A DNA stretch of 64,000 nt. Origin: Liolophura sinensis (Eukaryota > Mollusca > Polyplacophora > Chitonida > Chitonidae). This document shows, piece after piece, positions 1-12,049 of the stretch. Within the stretch, counting starts at the first letter, position 1; every line of letters begins with the position of its first letter. The position numbers were made by a program, and so were the translations under genes. Where the stretch lies: positions 18,135,191 through 18,199,190 of the forward strand of contig NC_088300.1 of the NCBI RefSeq assembly GCF_032854445.1. The letters are read 5' to 3'. The notes under the pieces were generated by a model. The model was given only the letters and a program-made list of their open reading frames with translations, was not told the DNA's origin and ran no database searches.

Positions 1-56
1 TAAATTCAAAACCTTATATCTCAAAAATTCATGGAATGAAAAGAAAAGTAGATTCT

Positions 57-90
57 GATCACCTAGCCGAAATATATCGGCTAGGTGATC
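57..90. repeat. Perfect 14-bp inverted repeat with 6-nt loop
   Basis: GATCACCTAGCCGA at 57-70 is exactly complementary to TCGGCTAGGTGATC at 77-90 around AATATA. No flanking element boundary was identified, so it may be a transposon end, a cruciform or part of something outside the window. Confidence 0.7.
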
Positions 91-1783
91 GGCAAGTAAT
101 ATCAACATTCAGCTTCATACATTCGATGAGTTTTTACAGTTTTTAAGTGATTTTAATGTCTGTTTAAGACTAGCATAGCTGTACATGTATATAAAATTTC
201 AGGAAGATCCGTCCATTGGTTCTTTTTGTTTGAAATCCATCATGGTCGCCAAACCAAGTGACATAAAAGAACAAACTTCAAACTCCTTAATAATAACATC
301 TGCGAGAATTTTGCGGCCAAATTTCAAACAGCTACGATTTCCAGAAAATCGACAAAAAATTTTGTCCGAAATGAATAATTGGAATATTTCGAGCAATAAC
401 AATAGGCACGAACATAATTTTTTTTTTTGGAAAATGAACGAAACACCCCTAACCTCCACCTGAACTTATGCACCAAGATTTAAATGGGAGTAACCACTCA
501 TTTCGTGAAAAACTGTCGTTGAATAAAACCACTAAGCAAAACTGGCCGTGATTTTCCGTGCTGAAGCCATACATCAAGTTTCAATTCAATACAACAAACC
601 GTTTTGAAAGAAGTCCAGAAAACTACTACAGCCCAAAGCAGATATTAAAAAAGGGCATTCAGAGAATACCGGTAGCTCGCCTGATTGAGCAGTCTGTAAA
701 CCTGTATAATGTTCAAGTCATGTGATACATTCAAATGTTGACCTCTAAACCACAATAAAGTAGAATGTTTGACACTGTCATACACAGATATTATTCTCTA
801 ATTAAAATAGTGCTGAGATCTTGCCATTAAATCAACAAGAAAGACCAAAATTATTGTACTGTCACAAGTAGGACTTTATCGTGTGCGTAATGATTGCAGA
901 GCACTGACTTCATATGTTATTCGAGTTGTAAATCACTGTCCTTATAAACGACACTAGGTCGTTCGCGCACAAATTTACCGAATATAAAATATTCATTGAT
1001 ATGCAAATCGCGAACTACACGTAGCAATCAATGTACAATGAGTGGAAACTGCAAGTCGCCATGATGAAGTCTTGTAACAAATTTGAACACTGGGGGGGCC
1101 TTGAGTTATAACGTCACATCTTGGGGATGTCCCTTTGTGACGTGACATCGTCGCACTACGACATGGCAAAACAAATCATTGCATGGGCGTGTGTGTGCAA
1201 TAATGAAAAGTATCCACAAAATAATACTTTCTATATTTCTGGACTTACCTCGCAAATTCTCTAAAATAAATATTTCAGGTAATAAAATTCATCCATTTTA
1301 TTCATATCCCACACGTTCAACATACTCCACGACTTTCTACCCTCGACGGTACGGCGTAAAACACCAATCAAATAAATCCAATCAAATTCAACCTTCAACA
1401 TTCACCTGCGCGAACTGACAAAACGCTGCATCAAATTTCAAGCAAAAATGCAGAGACAATTCTAAGCAATGATCAAGAAATTCTGGTGGTTTTGGTGGTA
1501 AACTCCTCGATACAAAGGACGTTTTACAGACTATTGCTCGGTGAAACTGCTTTAAGTCAGCATATTACGTAGTTAGCCAAGAATCCATAAAACCCTGCGG
1601 AATGCCTATGGCCCGATTCCCATTCTCAGTTTAACGTAATCAGATTAACGCACGCTGGCTAAAATCCTGCCACAGATTCACCAAATACAGTTTCTGTGAC
1701 ATTTTGGTAAAGGGCTGACTGTCACTTACACAATGGCGGTTACTTATGGGTGGAGAAAACGGGGGAAACCACCTGTCTTCAGT

Positions 1784-2034
1784 ATTTATTTGATTGGTGT
1801 TTTACGCAGTACTCAATAATATTTCACTTATACGATCGGAGGAAACCGGGCAGAAGCAAGGGGAAATCCACAAGTATCCGCAGGTTGATGTCAGACCTTC
1901 CCACCCAATCCCAAGTGCAACCCGACATGAAGCCAGCGTGAGCTAGATTTGAACGCCTGATGATCGCGATCCTGAGAGGCTCCTGCGCCACTGTGTTGCA
2001 TTAACACGCTCATCACAAAACCACAGAGGCCCCT
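1784..2034 (-). mobile_element. tRNA-derived SINE family 1, full-length antisense copy
   Basis: It starts with the reversed tail TATTTATTTGATTGGTGTTT and continues with AATATTTCACTTATACGATC, GGAGGAAACCGGGCAGA and CAGACCTTCCCACC. It ends in the reversed tRNA-like head, finishing CAGAGGCCCC. Confidence 0.85.
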
Positions 2035-2077
2035 CCTATCCTTTAGTAAGTTACTGACGAAATTTCCCAAGCGTGAT

Positions 2078-2283
2078 TTATTTATTTATTTATTTATTTG
2101 GTGTTTAGACTGTCGTCAAGAATATTTTATTTATACGACGGCGGCCAGCATTATCGTTGGAGGAAACCTGGAAAAGCATTGAGTGGACTTGAACTAACAG
2201 CGATCGCATTGGTGAGAGGCTCCTGGGTCATTGTGCAGCCCGAACATGCTAAACATGCTAACCACTAGGCCAATGAGGTCCCC
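2078..2283 (-). mobile_element. SINE family 1, antisense, internally deleted
   Basis: A reversed (TTTA)n tail and CGACGGCGGCCAGCATTAT are followed directly by the head region GGACTTGAACTAACAGCGAT and GAGAGGCTCCTGGGTCATTG. The middle of the body is missing. It lies about 40 bp from the preceding copy in the same orientation. Confidence 0.8.
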
Positions 2284-4042
2284 ATTTCCACGTGACGTAC
2301 CGGCGTGCACACCGTACTGGTTGATGACAAGAAGTCTTGTTTCAACAGTTTATCGTCACCAAAGCCCAAACAACAAAGACAGCCAGGTCTTTTGAAAGAA
2401 TCCGCAAACATTTAGCCAATAAATGAAAATAATATCATGTAGGTACATGGTTAAGGAAATACAATGGCATTATGTATTTACACTGCATTGAAAATGTACG
2501 TATATGAATGATTTTCATGTATATTATAAAATGTTGAATGACTATACCAACTGATTACATCGCTATGTTGAAACCAATTGATTACATCACCCCATGCTGA
2601 GACAGTGTTCTATACAGGAGCTTACGGTGTCTTGGGAAATGTCTTCCACAGGTAATAAATTGGAAAAAAACAAGGCAAACTCGATGAAAATTCTGCCTCT
2701 AGGCATTAAGTTTTGTTTGCTTTGCATCCTGAAACTGATTTCCTCTTAAAGAAGCCATTCATATAGTAATTTTACTTTTTTTCATGTTTGAAATCATTAT
2801 CATGTCATCAACAGACGCTGCTTTTGTCTATCATCTTTTCATTATTCTGTTTTCCATGAAATGAAATCTAAACAACAAATCCTGGATATTACTGTATGAC
2901 TTTGTTACATTTTCTGCACGTTAGGACAAATGATCAGGGTTATGAGTAAATGACTGAATCAAGCAGAAGATCATTTTCACATATTTGAAGGCAGCACTAG
3001 AATGTTCCCAATTCTATGTTTATTTTGTTTAAGTGATGCTTGATACACCTGACTACTAAAATGATCAAGTTAAGGGTCAGGCCACCCTTAACAATATGTT
3101 TGTTGGGTGCAACTGCACCGACACTCCATCAATTTCTTTAAAATCCCTATATTTTTCTTTAGCCAGAATAAAATTAATGGAATTCCCCAATATTTTTTGT
3201 GGAGGATTTCTTAACAAGAATTTCCTAAAAATGACCTCACAAGGAAACTGTTCGCAGCCTGAAAGAACCACTGTAACATTCCAATACTTAACTTACTAGA
3301 GCGTAACTCTACAAACTGTAATATATATTAAACATACAAGTTACCAGTCAAGCTAAACTCCACGTATAACCATCCCACGCCATTAGTCAGTGCTTAACAT
3401 ATTCAACCCAGTCTAAAGTTTAAACCTTTCACAATTGAAAATTTTATGTATGAAAAAGGAGAGAAGATGACGGATATACAATAATTTGGATGAAGATTAC
3501 AGTTCAATGTGGGTTAAATTTTAAATAGAGTTTATAACCATTTTAAAAAAGGTTATACAAATACTGTACTGTTAAGTGAAGAATGTTGTACACATTTTTC
3601 TTTCTGTGCCTCTGTTACATCTACAACCTCACCTTCCTCAGCTTCCTTCACTACTGTGTAAGCATTTTATAGCGACACAGAGAGAGGACAGCAGAAGATT
3701 GCACATGCAGTTTGTATTGCACTGTCATTCACTTTGAACAGCCTTCAATTCATACACATGGCATTAGGTCTGTTGTCTGTATGCACAGTACACAGATAAC
3801 CACATGTAGCCACGTGGGCGTTGGTCAGTAGCAGACCAGTCCTCTCTATATGGTTCACATCATTAAAGCTCAGCTGCCTCCGCTATCCATATGAAGCCCT
3901 GTAAGACAACCACTATCTCTTCGCCCTAATTCCCTGAGGGTGGTAACTGACCCCGCTGTGTGTCATACAGCCTTAAATATGGACATCATGAAGTGTGACC
4001 ACCGACGCCCCCACACCTCGCCAAATCAAACACATCGCATCA

Positions 4043-7000
4043 TTAGCTGATTAAACCTGAAAAAACAAACACATTCACGGTGAAAGGCAGACAGGACACA
4101 CTCAATACAGCTCACTTGACTATATCCTATGACTATTATTCACAGTTCACATGAATGATGCAATTAAGGCATGAAGACCTTGTTGTTAATGTGACATTAA
4201 AATCACATGAGGCAGGTTAATGACTTAACCTTAAACTGTCAATAGCTACCCCCTCTTCTTATTATTTATCTGATGGTTGCTTAACACCATAGTCAGCATT
4301 ACAGGTGGAGGAAACCGTAGTGCCTGGGGAAACTACAAACCTCAGACAATACAGGTGGAGGAAACCGTAGTGCCTGGGGAAACTACAAACCTCAGACAAG
4401 TCTGCTATATATACAGATAGGCACACCATATTGGTGGAAGAAAAGTGGTCTTCAAAGAGGATTAGGCTGATCAAATGAGTAGACGAGCGTTGTCGAGCAT
4501 GCTTTTTTTCACAAACCCTGCTGGAAAATATAACTATGCGTATGTATAAATTATCAACATTACAACCTTTGCATAATGAAAATTTGTCAACAATGTTAAC
4601 TCACCCAAGTAGTCATCCATAAGAGTTCCAATGGCAAACTGAAGCAAAACAATAGGCAGTCAGCAAGCATTGTCAAAAGTACAGTCAGTGACTACAGAAT
4701 AGTGGTATACCTGGCTTAAAACTTGTTTCAAATAGCAGAGATAAGAATTTTTCTTGTTACGCAAAACAGTCAGTAGACTCATAGAGACAATGTGATAATG
4801 TAAGATAATGGACTAGTGTGTGTAAACTTACAATATCCTGGGCATCCACTCTGGTCCCTACAATCTTCACACGGATTTCATCATCCTGCTGGATAACCAC
4901 ATCCTGTCAAAAACAAAACAGATCAACAGTTTATAATAAATTAACATTAAAGGTGGGACTTAGATTTGGTAGCAAGGGTACAGAAAAGCTCACCTGTAGA
5001 AGACACATGAAATCAAAACTTCAGCTAAATATGTAAAGTACTGAAGTCCTGAATCTGGTAATTTACGGTAAATAATGTGCACACAGAGCATCAGTGATGG
5101 AACCTATCCATCATGGCTTTGTCCATTATATGTATGCAAAACCTCAGCTCCATACCTACAGTACCTTTTTTTTTTTTGAGATGTTACCCCTACCATTTAC
5201 TTTTCACAATGATTCTAATACATTAATACACAATACAATAATTCATTGATTATGTAATTTAGGGTAAGTAATATGCACACAACATTTGAAGAGATAGTTT
5301 TCAGAACATAGCTGTTGATCACTTATTATCAATATACGCGAATTGACCCAACACCTCATCTATCATATGATTCAAAGACAAACATCTCAGCCACACAGCC
5401 AAACCCACTGATAAATGTGAGGCAAATGTAGATGCTTTCAAGGCAATATAATGGTCTTCATACTAACGTTATTGTGTCCAAATCAATATAACATAACTAA
5501 TAATTGTTTAAATGAATGTAATGGTGTTCCAATCAATATAAAAGAGTTCAACTAAATGTTATATTGTTCTAATAAATGTAACTGTTCAAATATGTGTAAC
5601 TGTTCAAATAAATGTAATAATGTTCAAATAAATATAATAGTGTTAAAAAAATGTAATAGCATTGTGATTAATGTAAGTGTTCAGACAAATGTAATTGTTC
5701 AAATAAATGTAACAGTGTTCTGACAAATGTAGTCATGTTCAGATGCATGTAACAGTTCTTACACTCGTGTGACAGAGTTTGTGTTTCTCAACCCTTAAGC
5801 CGTCCCTGATCAAGTCAGCAGAGTGAGGTAGCTGACATGTCATAAAGGCCTGCCCTCTTTAGCACAAGATATGGACCATTTCTAACCAAGATCAATATAA
5901 AAACTGGACTAAGTCCCACAGATATCCCATCCCATATCTTTTACCCAGATTTATTCTAGATTGTTTACACAAAAAGAACACGATGCCCAGACCCTATTCA
6001 ATATTGAGCTTAAACCCACAACTCTACCAACGGAAATTGAAATGGATTGGAATATTAATTTCTGATCTTTCAGCTGGGTGGAGTGTCTATCAAGTAGTGG
6101 GGCATTGGGAGATTCAATACTGTCTTGTCAGAAATAATATTGTGCCTGGCAAAGACACACACTCATCCCCAAATAAAGCATTCTTCTGCTGACCCAGGAT
6201 CCCGGTGTGGACAGCGCACCCCAGGAGTCAGCATTGAGGGAGTTGTGTTAACAGTTACCTCGTCTTTGGTCTTGTAGCACGGTGGATTCGAATTGGGATC
6301 AAACTCCATGTCAGCTGGGATTGACTGCAAAAAAAAAAAAAAGGGACCATCACATGACAACAGAGACTTGTGACAGGCTCTTTATCCACCAATACCCTGC
6401 TCAATAAACAGTCTTCCCATGTGTGTTTGTGTGTGTGTGTGTACTACATCCTGCTCAATACTTACTTAGAGCACTTGGCTGACCCTTATCAACCAGAAGA
6501 CCAAAAATGGATGGCAGAGTTCATGTAATGACAAACAACTATATAGAGATTAACCACTTCCATTCCATGTGGATGGTCATGGAATTTGTCCCACCATAAT
6601 CCTGGCCACCGTCATATAAGTGAAATATTCTTGAGTATGGAATAAAACACTAATCAAATAAATAATCATATTTATTTGATTGATGTCTATATTTGATTGA
6701 CACCTTACTCAAAAATATTTCACTTATGCTAAAGCACCCAGCAGTATGGTGGAACGAAACTGGGGAGAGCCCAAAGACACCCACAATCATCTGCAGGTTG
6801 CTGGCAGACCTTTGCATGTTCAAAAGGATAGGAAGCCAGCATGTGCTGGTCAAACTCACAACAACCACATTAGTGAGATGCTATGGGTCAATGTACTGCA
6901 CTAGCAGGCTAACAACTAGTCCATGGAGGCCACCACTTATTATTTTGAAGTGATGCACATTTCACCACGTTTGACCTAAAAGATGTTACATTCTCACTAC

Positions 7001-10000
7001 AATGACATGTATTCCTTGTGAACTGTTTTCCCACCCCAGCATGCCATGTGTTGGGGTCAAATCACATGATGCTGAACAGGACCCTCACATGAGTCACTGG
7101 TCAGGCTCCCAGTTAAAACCATTCCAGCCACTCACCAATGTCAAAGGGCAAAGTTCAATTTCAAGTTATGTAGGTAAAAAATGCACTTTCAAAAGCACAG
7201 GAAAAGTTCAAGTTGCCTTATAAGAGGTCTGAATTAAGCAGAACCAAGCAAAATGTGTCACTTAAAAAAAAGGCTAAACTTCAGCAGGGCAAATACAGTA
7301 TCTGAGGCGGTTTTCACCACAGCTGTTTAACTCATTAAACGTGGGTACATACATGTACAGTGACACTACTCTTCTGCGATAATGTCCAATGCCTTATTAC
7401 TTTCTGTCAAGTTGTACCCATTATGACAGGTCATGCATGTTCTTTTAAATCCTATTTAACACAAATCTATTGTTCTGTTGTTCCTATTAAAAGGATAATA
7501 TTGCTACATATTTATACAAAAGGGCATTAACTCATGGCTATATGTTTGTACTGAAGGCACAGCAAGCACATAAATCATATGTAATGTGAATCAAAAGCCA
7601 CATCAATGCCAACGCCTTATCAAATTACCACTCCACCATCCAATTATTTCATTGAAAGATGATATTGATTTTAAAAGCTGGTAAAAATGTTCCCAGCTAA
7701 TGGTCACTACATAGTTGTAAGCACCACTGACCTATATTTTTAATTTTTTTTTTTCCATACTAACTTAAAACATTGACAGAGAGCTTGAAACATAGCCCAA
7801 CATAATTAACAGAACAACAATAAGTAAATGTCTGTACACACTTCAATCTCTATGCATCAAAATATAAAAATTTAAGTTCAAAAACATATGTAGTAGGCCT
7901 TATATGTGAGTCATGTAATATTGAGAATATCATCATAATTTGTACATTGAAAATGAAGGAAAACAGTTATCATATATTTACTACAAATGTACAAGTAAGT
8001 CATAGCTGGAAGCTGAGCTTAATACGGTGTACTTTTTACACAGAAATACATGTATGTACACTCACAGAAATAATACTTACTTATGTAAGATTACACTGCA
8101 AAAAAATACACGTGTATCTTATACTTACATGGCGTGAAATAAAGCAGGAGAGTGGTCCAATCTCTGTGAACAAGCCCACCTGTGAGGAAGAGTGGGATAT
8201 TTAAAAGAATACAAATCAAATTTTTCTTAACAAAATGATGATTTCATTTGACTGATTGGTCTTTAACGCTGCCCTAATGAATATTTCATTTGAAAATGTG
8301 ACAGTTTTATAATGAAATGTTTTCACTATGGGTGAGGAAAGTCTGGAAATCGGAGTGCCTGGATTAAATCTCCAATCTTTGCCAGGTACCTGAAAAGTAA
8401 TGTTGACTTTAGGCCGCACCCAAAACAGCAGGAACTGGGTTCAAACATTCAACCACACGGGTCAAAGGTCTGATAGTTGCACCAAGACGGCACTTTATCC
8501 ATCAAAGCCAGCTAGGCCTCAACACAGAAGGGATACAATAGTTATGCTAGCAGGTTTAAATGAAATGCCTTTCTGACAGATAACTAAGCAGGGATAACCC
8601 AGTGGGTTAGACAGAGACAAGGAGAACTGTCAAATATCACGTAAACTTGTATGAAAATATCACACTGAAAGTTAAACTTGGCCAATTTTTATATCTGGAA
8701 CTGGCTTTTTTTTTCCCAGTAAAAATGGTGAATAACAGAAAGCTTTATTAACAAACCAAATATTAGGAGGATACTGTGAGTAAAGAGCTGTACCTTGTTT
8801 ACTTGCGTCACTACAGCATCAAGCACTTCCCCTTTGAACGGACGGAAGACGATAGCCTTGTACTTGACGGGATAAACAACAAAACCTCTGCTTGGCTGGA
8901 TGAGCCCAGCTCCTATGTTGTCAATTGTTGTCACAGCTATCACAAAGCCATACCTGAAGAGGAACAATGTCAAATGGAATAAGTCTACCTCAGCTATAGT
9001 AGTGATGTATTCATAAAGAAGTATATTTGCTATAAAATGTACAAGTATATCAAGGGACACAACAATGGATAACATAGGAATCCCGATAAAATTCTTGCTC
9101 GTAGAATTATCTCCCCCTAAATGCCACCACCTCTCCATTCCTATACAACAATTTTCTCTGCAAAGCACAGCTTTTAAATTAGACCAATTATGGGTTAGAT
9201 TAATTCTGGTATAACAATATTTAGCTGCTGCTTTGGATAACATAAACATGTGTAGCACTGACAGATATATGCTTTCAACGGTGATGTAGGAAGGCATTTT
9301 GAGAATGCATCACCCATCAATTTATTTACTTGATTGGTGTTTTACACCGTATTCGAGAATACTTCACTTATACAATGGCATTATGGTGGTTGGAAACCAG
9401 GCGCACAACCATCGGCAGGTGGCTGGCAGACCTTCCCTCATAAAGCCGGACTGAAAGGCAGCATGAGCTGGACTTAAACTCACATAGAACTGCATCAGTG
9501 AGAGGCTCCATGGTCACTGCGGCGTACTGGCACGCTAACCACCTCTGCCTCGGAGGCCCCCATCACCCATATATGTTGAGATCAGAATATATTAAAAAAA
9601 AAAACGTACTTTCCAGTGCAGGTACCCTCTACCTCAGTGAAGAGCTTCTGCTTGACAATGTTGAGGAGGTTAGGACCAAAGTATCTTGGATGGAGAAGAA
9701 TCTCATGTTCCAGGGACACCTGGCGAAACAAAAACAGCAAATAATACTTCAGATCTGCACTTGTTCAATGACAGCGTACTGCATATTTAATAAAAACAAC
9801 ATTAAACATTAAACCGATGTACCCAAATGTACATAAGTTGGCATGAATGCCTATGTTCCCAATGTTGAACCAATATTACATTAGTACAGGTAACTGTTAC
9901 ATTTATAAATAGTAAGTAAAACTAAAGAATGGTAATTTGTTATTTTCAGACGGCAAATTTATAAATCAGAGCTCTGATTGAAAAAGTGGCGGATTAAATT

Positions 10001-11682
10001 AGAAGTCCTTTATCCTCCACACGAGCTTGTAAATCAAACTTGGAATGCCATTGTGAAATCTATTTCTATTGTGTTCACACAGCTGAAAATGGTTATTTCC
10101 AGTCTGTTCCCATGGAAACCAAACTTTTTTCTTCACTTCAAATAGAGGCCTTGTTCCCCTGGATATGGATCGACATACACACAAAAAATGAAATCCTTGT
10201 CCTAAGTGCTTGGATTTTTATTGTTCTTACATTGCAGAAACTTGCTCACTCAGCTGCCATGGAAACCAGAAATTTGATCACAACAGTCCAAGTTTAAATA
10301 TGAACCTTGTTCACTTCAGTATGTATCTGTACACCAAATATGATATCATTACCTAACCAGCTTTCTTCTGCCATCACATCACTGAAACTTGTTATTTAGA
10401 GTAAGATGCTCAGGTAACAGGAAAATTGAAGTAAACAGCCCCTCATTCAAATAGTTACCTACTTCAACTTACTATGAATCTTTCCTACGCAGTGAAATAA
10501 ACTCCATACACAACACACTTGTCACTAAACAGCCACTTTTGCTTTAAACTTCAAGCAGTGTAAGTATAAACTAAGGTGCCAGTCAACCTGTGTTAGGTGG
10601 AACATGACAATGGTTGATCATGCATCTTGTAAGAAGGGTCGGAAGTCGGGGGTCATGTAACCATCCTTTCGTGTTGAAAACAAAATGACCGCACAAGGTT
10701 AAAGCATTGGGGAAAAGGTCACTTTTTGCCACTTCGCTAGCGACCAGTAAAGCCTAGTTGTACAAAATAGCATCATGAAAGCTTGGCAGAAATACTCATA
10801 TTATCTGGAAAGCCAAAAATTATACAAATCCAACGGATACAAGATAACTGACAGCGATTCAGTTTGCTATGCAATAATGTTGGGAAAACAGTTTTCTTCA
10901 CCCACACCGGTTGTTACAAAGAAGATCACATGGTCTCTACCTTCCAAACTGTCTTACAGAATGATGGACATCACTAACTTGATTAAATTAATTAATTTAT
11001 TTATTTGATTGGTGCCTCACGCCATACTCAAGAATATTTCACTTATAAGATGCCGCCCAGCATTATGTTGCGAGGAAACTGGGGAGAGCCCAAAGGAAAC
11101 CCACAACCATCCGCGGGTTGCTGACAGACCTTCCCACGTACGGCTGGAGTCTGGAGAGGAAGCCAGCATGAGCTGGCTAACTTGATTAAATCAAGATGGA
11201 ATAACATGGGAGCCAATACTAAACTCTCTAAACCAATACTTCACGAAGACTTATAAAGACAACATATGATTTGCTGCTATCCATGGCAGTAGTGAAGCCG
11301 TAGTTCTCTGAATACCATCAAATGTTATTTTTCCCATGCTGGAATTTGAAAATTGGGGTTGCCATCACGTGGTAAGAAGCAGCTTTTCACACACCTAGCC
11401 TTTGTATTGCGACTTTGTCGTTCAAACAGACAGACGGACAGACGAACGTGGCAAAATAATCCTTTCGGGACATTCCAAAATGTCCAAATGAGATATAAAC
11501 GTGTCCATGAAAGCGTCCCGTACGCAGATAAGAGATGTACGCCTTATTCGGATGTCAGATTTCGTCATGTATGGAACACAAGAAACATAAATTTCGACGC
11601 TTTGAATTTACCCCATGCTGACATAGGTTACTCTAACTATAGCAGCAATAGCCTTGTTTCTCATACTTACATGGTAAAACAT
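4043..11682 (-). CDS. POLR2G: RNA polymerase II subunit RPB7 (POLR2G), 8 coding exons, 172 aa
   Basis: RPB7 forms the RPB4/RPB7 stalk of RNA polymerase II, which contacts emerging RNA and initiation factors in the nucleus. Coding exons in order are 11671-11682, 9610-9719, 8794-8953, 8129-8179, 6259-6324, 4832-4903, 4605-4638 and 4043-4056. All have GT/AG introns and join in phase to 172 codons, the length of human RPB7. The start exon codes only MFYH; the last codes only the end of DDYLGLIS. Residues about 1-80 are the N-terminal tip domain, with [16 protein letters not shown] at 42-57 and [17 protein letters not shown] at 68-84. Residues 81-172 are the S1/OB-fold domain, with [13 protein letters not shown] at about 118-130 and [17 protein letters not shown] near 137-153. 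The ATG is the first in a 12-nt coding exon followed by a consensus GTAAGT donor. Introns hold SINE copies and an AT-rich tandem repeat. The gene is head-to-head with MRPL4. Identification is by family recognition and is very secure. Confidence 0.97.
4262..4460 (-). mobile_element. Degraded SINE-like element with a perfect 50-bp-scale internal tandem duplication
   Basis: TATTTATCTGATGGTTGCTT and ACACCATAGTCAGCATTACA resemble the 3' region of the family 1 body. The segment ATACAGGTGGAGGAAACCGT, AGTGCCTGGGGAAACTACAA, ACCTCAGAC then occurs twice without a mismatch (about 4302-4399). It lies in POLR2G intron 7. Confidence 0.6.
5450..5770. repeat. Degenerate AT-rich tandem repeat, POLR2G intron 5
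   Basis: About a dozen imperfect units of roughly 18-25 bp are built on GTTCAAATAAATGTAA, for example at 5600-5660 and 5690-5720. No coding or structural RNA signal was seen. Confidence 0.6.
6570..6664 (+). mobile_element. SINE family 1, sense 3' fragment
   Basis: It contains CCACCATAATCCTGGCCACC and ATAAGTGAAATATTCTTGAG, ending in the AATCAAATAAATAA tail. It faces the antisense copy at 6670-6931 tail-to-tail, inside intron 4 of POLR2G. Confidence 0.75.
6670..6931 (-). mobile_element. SINE family 1, near full-length antisense copy
   Basis: A reversed tail, AATATTTCACTTATGC, CTGCAGGTTGCTGGCAGACC and a degraded reversed tRNA head ending CATGGAGGCC are recognisable. With 6570-6664 it makes an inverted repeat in POLR2G intron 4. 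Confidence 0.8.
8243..8522 (-). mobile_element. Diverged SINE-like element, POLR2G intron 3
   Basis: GACTGATTGGTCTTTAACGC and TGAATATTTCATTTG match the reversed SINE tail and body. CGGAGTGCCTGGATTAAAT follows, and the region ends CAAAGCCAGCTAGGCC, like a reversed pol III head. It is a variant related to the 4262-4460 element. Confidence 0.45.
9321..9560 (-). mobile_element. SINE family 1, near full-length antisense copy
   Basis: It runs from TTTATTTACTTGATTGGTGT to a reversed tRNA head ending TCGGAGGCCCC, with the body markers CTTCACTTATACAATGG and TGGCTGGCAGACCTTCCC. It lies in POLR2G intron 2, about 50 bp from exon 2, in the sense orientation of the gene. Confidence 0.85.
10990..11176 (-). 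mobile_element. SINE family 1, antisense, head missing
   Basis: It carries the reversed tail TTTATTTATTTGATTGGTGC, AAGAATATTTCACTTATAAG, CAGACCTTCCCACGTACGGC and GAAGCCAGCATGAGCTGG. It stops before the tRNA-like part and lies in POLR2G intron 1. Confidence 0.8.
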
Positions 11683-12028
11683 AGTTGTGGTAAAATGTCA
11701 ATAATTTCGTGTGTTTGACTTTAGTCGGGACTCGTACATCCCTCTGAAAACAACGCTTTAAAACCAACAGTAAAAACTCCCATGAACTGCTTGATTTCCT
11801 CTTCTGAAAAAATGGACTTGCTTAAAAAGATTTTACTATCAGCAAACTCACTTATAGTTAATGTAAATGGTCATTTGATATATTATATAAACCATAAAAA
11901 CTTTATAAGAATTGTATGTGTATCTTTATTAGCCATTTATTTTTTAATACATTTCGGATCCTTTGAAGGCCGGAATTTTGCATGTTCTATCAGACACATG
12001 GTTTACAACAACAACAGCAGCCCAAGAA
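11683..12028. promoter_or_regulatory. Shared POLR2G/MRPL4 bidirectional promoter and 5' leaders
   Basis: This 346-bp interval separates the start codons of two divergently transcribed housekeeping genes and must contain both transcription starts and both 5' leaders. I see no convincing TATA box placed for either gene. A CCGGAA core at 11970-11975 resembles an ETS/GABP (NRF-2) site, a factor known to drive mitochondrial ribosomal protein genes in animals; a hexamer alone is weak evidence. No coding exon was found in the interval. Confidence 0.6.
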
Positions 12029-12049
12029 ATGTTGGTTTCTCGGGCTGCT
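12016..12049 (+). promoter_or_regulatory. Hairpin with the MRPL4 start codon at its loop
   Basis: Arms 12016-12029 and 12036-12049 are complementary over 14 positions with a single A/C mismatch and enclose a 6-nt loop, TGTTGG. The A of the MRPL4 ATG (12029-12031) is the last paired base and its T and G open the loop. The pairing is seen directly. A role in translation or in transcription at the shared promoter is inference. Confidence 0.5.

Larger units (their letters stand above)
1..4042. other. Left flank downstream of POLR2G, no gene recognised
   Basis: Apart from the inverted repeat at 57-90 and two SINEs (1784-2034, 2078-2283) I see only AT-rich sequence with short frames below 95 codons that show no domain or splice context. 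The part next to 4042 should contain the POLR2G 3' UTR; its poly(A) site was not fixed. Confidence 0.6.

Noticed and set aside
8689-9297. 202-codon minus-strand frame as a separate gene
   Set aside because: Only the segment 8794-8953 is coding (POLR2G exon 3). The remainder is flanking intron that happens to be open.
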